Shown here in pieces: positions 41,587 through 50,829 of a stretch of DNA of 64,000 nucleotides (its first letter is position 1; every line of letters starts with the position of its first letter). A program made the translations under genes and the position numbers. The stretch comes from Neonectria sp. B-13 (Eukaryota; Ascomycota; Sordariomycetes; Hypocreales; Nectriaceae), in the NCBI GenBank assembly GCA_002682825.1, contig NOKP01000009.1:930001-994000 (forward strand). Direction: 5' to 3'. The notes below the pieces were generated by a model. The model searched no databases. It worked only from the letters and a program-made list of their open reading frames with translations, and had not been told where the DNA came from.

Positions 41587-42773
41587 CTTGCTCAGACCTT
41601 GCTGTCTCTCCTTGTACTTATGAATGATCACGACACCGGCGCATGAATGGTTCGCTCGGAAATCCGACAGCACCATTGAGCCAACCTCTCGGCTGATTCA
41701 CATCTAGGAGCCTGGAGTCACTGCACTCAGAACTTTAATGCCTCCAGAAAATTACCAGTTTCGGAATGAGAGGCATATTTGCAACTTCAAAGACTGGGAA
41801 ATGATGTCAGGCGAGCCACGTTCCATTGTGCATGTTGGCATTGGCGCTTGCAATTGTCCAGGCACATATTGAGTTTTCGTGGGCCATGAACTGCTATACT
41901 ATGACATCGTTAGGATAAACGAGGTCTTAATCCGTGTCAACCTGCACATTCATGCCGCTATACGTGAAGTCTAAACTCTGGTTTCTTATTAGCGACGCTG
42001 CCAGCTGGGCCACGTGCGCTCCGCCGACAGGGCATCGCAAACTACGACGAGTGCCGTATTATCCGGGCACCATGTCCTAAAGCAGACCTGTGCCCGTGTT
42101 GGGCCACTTTCGTCCCAGAACTGCCGGTAGGTTTGATTTTCGGGGAGCTGGGGCGCCAATCCTGGTCCTTAATATTGGGGCTACTTTGACCGTTTGACCA
42201 TATTATCCACATTTTGAGGCTTCCATTCAGTCTGGATCCCAAGTGCCCTTGTTTCTAGAAAGCTAATACCTGTGCCCTTGACGATGTATTGAAGTCGTCT
42301 GCAGAGTTCCGATGTGGCTGGGTGCGGTTGACCGCTGAAGCGAGCAAATACTACACCGTATAGTCCAACTCTTGGTTCCGAACTTCCGAGGCACGTTGCT
42401 GATGATTCGGGTGTCATAGGTAGCGCTGCAGTTATCAGGGTACTCGTAGCGTGAGGTGACAATCTTCTTAGAGTTCGAAACAAACTTCAGGAATATTAAC
42501 GAGTGATTCGAAAGGGAGAGGTAAATGGCTTCATCGTAGCGCAGGTCGGTCTCTGAGCGGTTCTGGATTACCAAGCAGTCCTTGTAGTATCAGGCAAGGG
42601 ATTCACCTAAGCAATTCGCCCAATGTGCAGACGGCCGTACATATAAGATACGTGAAGTCCGCTACATTCTCAAACTTGAACAAGAAGAACTCAAGCACTC
42701 AGCACTCAGCAACCAAGCACTTCTCTGATCGTTAACTCACAAGATCCTCAGATCATCACCCTCAGCCGCAACA
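41587..42773. other. intergenic with possible decayed coding DNA
   Basis: Minus-strand frames at 42574-42181 read protein-like in two different phases (YDEAIYLSLSNHSLIFLKF, then GLYGVVFARFSGQPHPATSE), which suggests a frameshifted relic, but I recognise no family. Nothing else supported. Confidence 0.3.
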
Positions 42774-43227
42774 ATGCAGATCACTGCCATCGCTCTCACC
42801 CTCCTCGCTCTCGGCAGCACGTAAGTAGAATGCTCGTTGATGATGACAGCCACCTGACATGCCTCAGTGCGACTGCCAGGATCCACCACAACTGTGGCTG
42901 CAATGTTCGAGGTCGCTATCACGTTGAGCTGAGCAGGGCCGCCTGTGCTCTCTGGGGTGCGACTCAGCCCCATACCTGGTTCGGTAAGATACAAAGCATC
43001 CAACTGTGAGATTCTTGACTAACCCTGTTTTTAGATGGCTACTCTGTACGTTGAGTATTCTTCCGCCGGGGGAATTCTCGTTATGCTAATACCATCCCGC
43101 ACAGTGCATTGACAAGGGAATCGGGCGCGGCATTGATGGCCAGCCATTTGAGAACACGTGCCAGGAGGCGTGGGATGTCAACTTTGGTGGAAACCGAAAC
43201 GATGCTCGGGGCAACTGCTGGCACTAG
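42774..43227 (+). CDS. cysteine-rich small secreted protein, four exons, 98 aa
   Basis: The gene is invisible without splicing. Exons 42774-42820, 42868-42983, 43035-43045 (11 nt) and 43105-43227; introns of 47, 51 and 59 nt, all GT-AG, with CTGAC, CTAAC and GCTAAT branch-like motifs. The joined frame gives a signal peptide (MQITAIALTLLALGSTATA), then a mature chain with six cysteines: NCGCNVRGRYHVELSRAAC, DGYSCIDKGIGRGIDGQPF, NTCQEAW and GNCWH-stop. Six cysteines in 79 residues suggest three disulfides and an effector-like or antimicrobial-type fold. The four splice junctions all preserve frame, which chance would rarely give. No family recognised; function unknown. Confidence 0.82.
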
Positions 43228-43774
43228 ATATGTTACGGGGGAGCTGTTCCTTCCAGTGGCCTCTTTGCACGCTCAGTATCCTGTTCTCATTTGAGAATGT
43301 GATTTGTTTATTTCTTTTGGCTTCTGCCTGTTTGGTATTTGAGTTTTATCGTAGCTGATTTAACTCTTTGGCTGTTAAGTTTGGCCATAGTTTAGTTTGT
43401 TGTTTTTAAGACTGTTGTTGAATTTGGTGCCCGGAACGTGACTGTACCTTTCCCTCGTAGACGCTTGTGCCTCTTGTCCAACTCCGTGACGGACGATAGC
43501 AATGTGGCCCTTGTCTTTGTTGTGGCTCTTTCCCTAGAGTGAATCGATCAGCCCCTCGTGAATCAATGCCGTTTGAAAGGGGTGACAGGTGAGCCAAGCA
43601 ACGTGAGTTAGTACCTTGGCATCATTTGTTTGAGGACCAGTACCGCAGGCGCTCAGGGTTGATTGACCAGCTGTCGCCTGTCCTCAGCGCTGAGCGGCTT
43701 GGCAATGCTACAGTGGCCTCGCCCAGGTCCTCACCCACCCGGGGAAACACAGTTGGCTTCCCAGTGTTAGACGG
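43228..43774. other. intergenic, no gene seen
   Basis: No supported coding sequence; it runs into the deleted retrotransposon copy. Confidence 0.4.
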
Positions 43775-44156
43775 TATATTACCGACTTGAAGGTCGGCGA
43801 TACGGTACATGAATCCGAAGTCGCAAAGGTCATTGCCAACCGCCTCAAAGCTATCATTGCGGAATACGACATCCTCCCTAACACGCAATTCGGGCTCCTG
43901 GGTAGGTGCATAATCAAACCGCTGCAGTTCCTCTTTAACCCAGTCTACATGGCTTGGTTGTGGAAGAGAAAGAAGATGGCAACCTTGTTGAGCCTTGATA
44001 TCAAGGGGGCATTTGACTTATGCACTTTTGGGACCCTTATGACGAAAAAGCAGACTCCGAGTTGATCCCCGAAATTGAGGAATATGACTTCAAGAATAAA
44101 GAGGTTAAGTAGAAGCTTCTGATCCTGGGGGTAACGGTGGATTACTGACTGAACTG
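43775..44156 (+). mobile_element. internally deleted LINE ORF2 fragment
   Basis: A second copy of part of the ORF2 at 50830-54577. It matches about 52104-53284 but lacks two internal blocks: about 396 bp between two AAAGG motifs (joined at 43825-43829) and about 400 bp between ATTTGA and ATGCAC. It retains DLKVGDTVHES, NTQFGLLGRC, TLLSLDIKGAFD and part of the later frame. Changes such as CAGGAG to TAGAAG (near 44110) are C-to-T/G-to-A, in keeping with RIP. No intact frame remains. Confidence 0.85.
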
Positions 44157-44965
44157 CCTGATGACTTGGTCGTCATACGTCTTGATGGAATTCAATATGG
44201 GAAGAATGACCGGCAAGCTGAAGGAGGAATGGGGCCAGTTTTACGCAGTTGTTTCCAGGACGGCGTATTATGAGCCTTCAGGTGTGCTACTGTACGACGT
44301 GGCACGGAATTGGGAACAATGAAGCTAGGTGGTTAACCTAGGCAGAAAAGACTAGGATGTTCTTAGAATACAGTGCTTCAACATGTGATATCTATCTTCT
44401 CTCTTATGCTAGCTGAGTGCTTGATATGCCATCGTCAAAGCTCTCGGTGAACTTCACCTCTAAAACACCGTAAGCTCACAAAGCAGTCTAGGATCTGCAG
44501 TATGTTGAGAAGTGATTCACTCATTTTGGTAAGCCTACAGGTTTCATCTACTAGTCTCTCCTTCATGTTCCGAGATTGATACCTAGACCATGAAGATGTT
44601 AGCGATTGACTTGGTTCTCATTAATCGTTATGCTCCTTCTTGACCTCGCATTCATGATTCCGCTCTGGATGGTTATTAAAACCAATATCGGTATGGAGAC
44701 TTGGAAAGCCGATGTGAAGCAGATTGAGCTCCGTAGATGCGCGTGGGTGAGGTGTTGCAATCATTATTGAGATGGGGGATCCCGAATTTAAACCTTTGTT
44801 TGCTGAAAATTCAAGGACGCATCTCCAATGTCTTGTACCGGTCAGAAATTGCAGGGTAGGTTTGGCGGGTGATGCATTGAATTTGCAGTGGTGTGATCGT
44901 TCGTCACAGGCAAACACTACCCCAATGCTGTATAGATGCAACCCTGACTCTGGTCTTGCATTTTG
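44157..44965. other. repeat-flanking DNA, no gene seen
   Basis: No supported coding sequence between the LINE fragment and the tandem duplication. Confidence 0.35.
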
Positions 44966-45344
44966 ATGTTGGCTCGACCTAAGTACCATGGCTCGACTCT
45001 GCAGATAGCTACCGAATGAGTCTTTTTGCACTTTGAGGGAGCTTGATACGACGACCATGGTTCGACTTTGTAGATAGCTGATAACCAAACGGTCCGTTGG
45101 CACGAGAACCGGCTACACGGCTCTCTGTCTCCTTCCATATTGGAACATGATGTTGGCTCGATACGAGTATTTTAGTTCGCCTCTGCAGATAGCTAACAAA
45201 GTACCAAAGGAGTCTGCTTTTCGCTTCAAGGTCAGCTTAATACGACGACCATGGTTCGACCTCGTAGATAGCTAATAACCAAAACGGTCTGTTGGCACGA
45301 GAATCGGCTACACGGCTCTTTGCCTCCTTCCACATTGGAACAAT
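44966..45344. repeat. direct tandem duplication, units of about 184 and 195 bp
   Basis: Two diverged units begin with ATGTTGGCTCGA (44966 and 45150); a third start (ATGTTGG) stands at 45345. Shared blocks include TACGACGACCATGGTTCGAC, GTTGGCACGAGAA and CGGCTACACGGCTCT. No protein-coding logic seen. Confidence 0.75.
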
Positions 45345-45646
45345 ATGTTGGTCCAATGTTTGCTTTTTCGGCTCTCCAGCATCTTAGCCTCAATAATGAT
45401 GCCTGTGATGCCGAGGATGCTTTCGAATGCGATCGCTGTGCCCTCCTGGAATCTATAATAAGTTCCATTTCATCACGTGTGGCAAATGGCAACTTCAGCT
45501 CCCCGTTACCCCGTGTCGAGGAACATTCAAAGGACCACACGCCATTTCTTCATTGCGTTGAACCTCAAGCTACATGTAAACAACAATAACATCAATCCAT
45601 TATCCTTCTTTTGAACTTCTCCTCGAAGTTCCATTATCTTCCGAGG

Positions 45647-46117
45647 ATGGAAAGTGGCCATGAAACAAGAGCCATTGGCGACGCAACAGAGTTACCAGAA
45701 CCAGCCCTGATCACCCATTCGTCTCCAGGACAGGAATGGACGCTCAGCGACTATCCAGTAGTGGATGGAAAATACCTTGACGGCGCCTCCGGAGCCATCA
45801 AGACAGTCGCCATGAACGAGGAATTCATCTCCGGTCCCCCATCTCTCGATATCTACTGGCACAATCGAATGATGACTGGCCGCGACGACCAGTTCTTTGG
45901 TTTGGGTGTGAGTGGCTTTGTGGACGTGACAGAGTACGTGAGACGCATGGGCAACTTTCTTGCTAAGGGATCTTGCGTTATTATGGCGCTCAATGTCACT
46001 AAGTTTTCTGTTAATGTGGTTATCGCTACTGAGCTATCAAGAGATGAGATGATGGGCAGGCTGAAAGAGTATGGTCTTTGTCCTGCTCATAAAGATTTCA
46101 AGGATCCGACTCAGTAG
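45647..46117 (+). CDS. hypothetical protein, 156 aa
   Basis: Single-exon frame from ATG 45647 (MESGHETRAIGDATELPEP); upstream codons open only at a TTG at 45611. The protein has no signal peptide. It shows ordered segments WTLSDYPVVDGKYLDGASGA, YWHNRMMTGRDDQFFGLGVS, VDVTEYVRRMGNFLAKG and VIMALNVTKFSVNVVIATEL, ending CPAHKDFKDPTQ. The alternating hydrophobic pattern argues for a real folded protein. I do not recognise the family. It sits between a tandem duplication and a decayed NACHT-WD40 gene, so it is in repeat-rich surroundings. Confidence 0.6.
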   Translation: MESGHETRAIGDATELPEPALITHSSPGQEWTLSDYPVVDGKYLDGASGAIKTVAMNEEFISGPPSLDIYWHNRMMTGRDDQFFGLGVSGFVDVTEYVRRMGNFLAKGSCVIMALNVTKFSVNVVIATELSRDEMMGRLKEYGLCPAHKDFKDPTQ

Positions 46118-46421
46118 TGGCGATAGGCCTAATTGCTGTTCTGTAGACTGCGGGTCAAGTCAGGGTTCAAGTTGGAGACATTCTCAGCATGACAGTTAAG
46201 CAACAAGATAGTTAGGGCAAAGGAGGATGTGGATGTTGATGTTTTGTCTCCATTATCTTTCGTGATCACCTCGGCGAACTTTAGGTTGATTCCCGTGTTC
46301 TGAAGTCAGTGAAAATAAGCGTGGTTAATTATATTCAGATTATAAACCTACAACTTCCTTACCTTGAAAACCATTGCTGTAGCTTAACTTATACTACAAA
46401 GGTACATTCAAGCCTGCAAGC

Positions 46422-47439
46422 TAGAAATCAAAGCTGGATGCAATATACCTGCCAGTGCTAGATAATCTCATTAATGGATTATCTAGTGAAGAAAAGGACT
46501 TTGCTTTGTGACAATTTCGAGATATCACTGGCCCTATTGTGATTCTAGCCTGTCCCCTCTCAATGTCTCCCCTTGGGCGGATTCTCAGCATCCCAAAAGA
46601 CACAATCGATAATCAACTAGACTTGCTTCATTCAGTCCTTAGTATCCCACCATTGGATCAATCTCCTGTAAGACTGCTATATCTGTCTTTCTGTAAATTT
46701 TTAGTAGATCTTGAGAAGAGAGGAAAGAACCTATTTTAGGTTAATAAGAAATGCATTTATAATCAGTTGGCTATAAACTGTCTATATATTATAGAAGAGC
46801 ACTTACAAATAGAGACATATAAGCTTATATAACTAGGAATAAGCTATTTACTAGCCAGCCCTTAAGATATAGATTATTATATTATATTAAGAGTATAGTA
46901 TACTTATCTTTACTGAGTTTATTATATATGATAAGTAGAATTATTAATTGATAATAATAGATTAATCTATAGATTTTTTATTGTAGTATTTTCTCTATTA
47001 TTTTTAAGTGTTAAGCCTTATTAAGAGAGCTTTAGACATTTATAACATTATTAAGGTTCAATAATCAGTTCCTAAGGTGAGTAGTTATTAGGTAGTAGAG
47101 TACTAGAATATACAATGTTTCAGCTGGAGGGGAGTAAAATGCTTATGGACTTTCTCTAAGACGCTCTACAATTAATTCTTGCTAACATGTCCGTAATAGA
47201 CTTAACACCTCTTTAGATCTATTCCTCAGTTCTTGCCTTTACGCTAAAGAAGAGCACTATGCGGCAAGTTTTCAGGGATTAAATCCCTAAGTGGATATCT
47301 CTTGCACTACCACTAGAAGACAACTGGGACCAGTGCCAAACAGATCTTAGAAGGTTATAAGCACTCGGTGAGCTCGGTGACATTCGCACATGATTCGAAA
47401 CTTGTGGCCTCGGCCTCTGACAGCAAGACCGTATTTTAA
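46422..47439 (+). pseudogene. NACHT-WD40 (HET-E/NWD-type) gene relic
   Basis: Read through stops, the plus strand gives the region after a NACHT domain typical of fungal NWD proteins: KLDAIYLPVLDNLINGLSSE, ITGPIVILACPLSMSPLGRI, LLHSVLSIPPLDQSPVRLL followed by YLSFCKFLVDLEKRGKNLF. Next come IYSSVLAFTLKKSTMRQVF and IPKWI, and finally one WD40 blade, EGYKHSVSSVTFAHDSKLVA plus SASDSKTV. Stops at 46509, 46737, 47157, 47214 and 47280 replace expected R, W, Q, Q and one uncertain residue by C-to-T or G-to-A changes. The middle (about 46780-47060) is AT-saturated. The NACHT P-loop and remaining WD repeats are missing. Such STAND proteins act in fungal self/non-self recognition. I infer an old repeat-rich paralogue destroyed by RIP. 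Confidence 0.85.
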
Positions 47440-48031
47440 TAAATATTTAAAAAGTTTATATTTATCTATTGCTTAGTTTATTGTATTTACGACTATTCTT
47501 ACACTTACAGTGTAGAATGCAACTCTGCCCCTCTGGTAAACACTTTGCACTAACGGCTTATGCCATTAGTAGACTATTGATATCCATCATTCTTCATAAA
47601 CATCATTAATTAATCTAACCTGCTTCCCTCGTGTCATATACTCCCCTTCATCTAGAAGATCCAAGTCGGACCAACCGAACAGTTTAAAAAGATTTCAAAC
47701 AGAAATAGTGGTGTTTCCCACTAGGTCACGCCTAGTCTCCTAGGAATAACTCGTCGTTCAAGCAACGCGATTGCTGGAAATGAATTCTAACGGCCGGTGA
47801 AACGGCCAACCTTGATACAATATTAAACATGCATTTCCAGCCAAACTTTAATAGTTGATTATATGAGAAGTTCACTCAGGCTATCGGCATCAAGACTACC
47901 TCCCAGACCCGAAATACATACTGGCCGTGAACCGACAAAACGCCACTTGACAACGTTCGACTGGAAACATTGGTTGTAGGATGCGTCTGTCTCCTTGCCT
48001 CGTGGCATCCACCCAGCCCCTTCTTGCCTGT
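47440..48031. other. AT-rich to normal transition, no gene seen
   Basis: The AT-rich relic ends near 47500; the remainder is the 3' flank of the minus-strand ORF1. No ORF2-like frame follows ORF1 on the minus strand here. Confidence 0.5.
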
Positions 48032-49355
48032 TCAATCTCGAGACTTTGCCTTGATGTTTGCTTCATGCTGTTGTTGGAACAGATCTTTGAGGGTTGCTGT
48101 CGGCGTATTCTGAGAGTTGGTCTTTCCCAGGCGCTGTCCTCTTGTTTGCCGCTTTTTTGCCGCCAAGCCACTCTCGCCACTGACACGACGTTTTGACTGG
48201 CTCCTCCGAGACCGCTCTCGTGTAACCGGTGTCACACTAAACTTACTTCCGAGGGTGTGGGCTGATGTCGAAAGTTTCTTAACGCCCATCTGGGACAGAG
48301 ATGGACTTCCCTGTAGGTTCATGTGGGCTGCCCACTGCGGAGTCTCAAATCGCTTACATCTCTCCCGCATGTCAAGGGTATCTTTATGCTCACATCTCAT
48401 AGACCACGCTTCATGATCACCACCGCAGTTAACACATCTTGTTGGGTTCTGTCCATTACAGCTCCTTGTTTCGTGCTTCAAAGCGCACTTGCCACATCGA
48501 AATCCCTTCTCGTGGCATTCATCTTTGAGATGACCAGGCCTATGACACTTGAAGCAAAAGCACGGTGTCGATCGACGGTCGAATGGCCTTGTTGGTGTTA
48601 GAAATGAAGTCTTCCGAAATAGTTCAAGGGACTTACAAAACATGACAAGGTTTGCCGCTCAGAACAACGAATCCGGACAATAGCTTCATCGCATCTTCAA
48701 GTCGAGGAAGAGAGAGGATGAGTTTCTTGTATGTCCAAGAGGCTTCAGCAATCAGCACGTCGTTCTCCTTTGACCAACTTTCCTTGGCAGTTTTCGGGCT
48801 TTTGTAATCTGCATCGCCCTGGGCGAACGAGCCGATGGCATGGAGCAAGTATCGCGGCGGAGTAATTCGGCACTCGTGAGAAAGACCCAATAGGCGTCCT
48901 ATGAAGGGTGCTTGGTCTCTGATTCGATTGTCCGCTTCCTCTGTCTTGACATGGAGGAATAGGACACGCCGGTGTTGGTTCACGGCGACAACTTGGTCCC
49001 ATGGCTCGCCTGCCTCGCGGAACTTCTGTACCATGCCAGATGATTTAAGTTGAGCTGCCAGTTCCACATCCTCTTGCTTGGCAAGTCTGTACTGGACTAT
49101 GGGCAGTCCTCGAGGAACAACAGATTGACTCGAACCAGGTTGCTTAAACTGCTCGACGAGGGTAACAAGGCGTTTGAGGTCCTGCTTACAGGGATCAATC
49201 TGGGCCTGGATATCTGACCTCAAAGCATCCATAGCTCTGCTAACAAATCTGGCGGGGAGTTGGCCTTCATACTCAGCGAAAAGCTTCGAGAGTGAGACTG
49301 GTGCAGAGTTCGTGGACATGGTGAATGATGCTCCTTTATTTCCACCTAGGTTCAT
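48032..49355 (-). CDS. LINE-type ORF1 (gag-like, zinc knuckles) with one intron
   Basis: Two exons, 49355-48637 and 48587-48032, over a 49-nt intron 48588-48636 (donor GTAAGT, branch TTCTAACACC, acceptor AACAAG). Unspliced, the frame stops at once (TAA within the donor); spliced, GKPCHVL runs straight into PFDRRSTPC and the first zinc knuckle. The product is 424 aa: an N-terminal helical segment (SLSKLFAEYEGQLPARFVSR), a central RNA-binding-like part (QVVAVNQHRRVLFLHVKTEE), then three Cys/His knuckles CFKCHRPGHLKDEC, CGKCALKHETRSC and CVNCGGDHEAWSMRC, and a basic tail. This is the pattern of nucleic-acid-binding ORF1 of fungal non-LTR retrotransposons. It is on the opposite strand from the neighbouring ORF2. 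A second in-frame ATG (MSTNSAPVS) is an equally good start. Confidence 0.85.
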
Positions 49356-50829
49356 CTGTTAGGGGATCGACGTCTTACTTATTCAACAACATTGTTTCGC
49401 AACTTAATTAGTAGGGCCGCACAGGAATATACAGATCGCGATCCAGGAGAAGCACTCGCAGAGCAGCACGAGAGGCGGTCGCGCAGGGTCAGCCGAGCGA
49501 GCCGCTTACCACCGCCTCTTAATTGCTTTTGATTACGCGACCTGGCTTATTCATGTGCTTTGACATCAATGTCGTGAGTTGCGATACCATGACAAAGTTT
49601 TTGCTTTTCCGCATAATGTGTTCTCCGCCAATCGTTCAGTCGAGGCGAATTAGCTATCACATCATAGCATCATTTTACCCTCACCGCCAGATAGCGTCGT
49701 TCCTATAATTTCGGATCACCTACCCGTTTTGTTCATGATGCAACAAGTCATATCTTTGGGCAAGTAATTTGAGTTCCCTAATGCAGCCCGACACATCCTT
49801 CGGCCTTCCGGCTGAGATTTCTGCCAGTGCGCAGATGTGCCAGTAGGTTACATAGCAGTACTATCTCCACATCAACCCTGCCGCCATCCAGTCCAGAGAG
49901 GCCTAGAACAGCATGGAAATTGAGAAGGGTGAAAATAGCTGGATTGATTGGCAGTGCTCTCACAGGCACTCTACACCGCATAAATCAGAGGACTTGATAT
50001 CTTAGACTACATACTCCGATTGGTCTGAATCCTTGCTGGTGGCAACTCTGTGCCATCAAGGAATTAGTTAGTTCCGTCTCGGGCCTTCGGCTTTTGTTTT
50101 TACTTTTCCCTTGAAAGTCCCCTTCTCCTTGACTGCGATTGGGCAGAAAAATGCGAGGTCATGGGTGACCTCGTACTAGTTACTCCCTTCAAATGTTGCC
50201 GAACCCCCACTGTACAAAGCGCAACCTCTTGTTGGATGGGAAGATGGCGGGATTCTTTGTATCTACTAGGTATTGAAGGCATGGGAGACTTAATACGTGA
50301 AAACTGTGTTGCCTCAGTCAAGAAGGTTTGATGCTCCTTGGGCGCCGGCGGCAGAGCCAGTTGGCGAAAAAGAGCTTAGAATCCATCATCTATGATCTAT
50401 CACAGTCTCTTAGCCCCTTATTCTTGCCTCGGAATAGAGGATAAACGAGGCGGGATACTCCACAATACTGCGTAGGACTATCATAGCTGGACCCCATTCT
50501 TTTCTCTTCGCACAAGTACAAATTGTCCGTCTGGCACACTCGGCACTTTTCCCCACAACCTTCTCTACTTCACTCTGTTTACCCTCTTTGCGACACTCCA
50601 TTTCATCTCTACAATTTTTCCTGGTGGTTTACTGTACCTTGTCCTACTTTTGCACCGCATTTGATACACTCCATTCCTGCGATCAAGTCGACCCGCAACC
50701 TCTCCCGGAAGGAGGAAGCGACTTAGAGCATGCAAGGTATGTCAACCATGGCACAACTTCAAGCAACCGACGTATACTAATGGAAACAGTCACTAGGAGG
50801 CCATTATCAGTCTCGTTCCCAATGTCGTG
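49356..50829. other. shared upstream region between ORF1 and ORF2
   Basis: 1.47 kb between the divergent starts. No gene seen. A GC-rich segment lies near 49430-49510. Before ORF2, GTATGT (50729) to AACAG (50789), with TACTAAT, could be a 5'-leader intron. Whether the region is a bidirectional promoter or two unrelated element ends cannot be told by eye. Confidence 0.4.
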
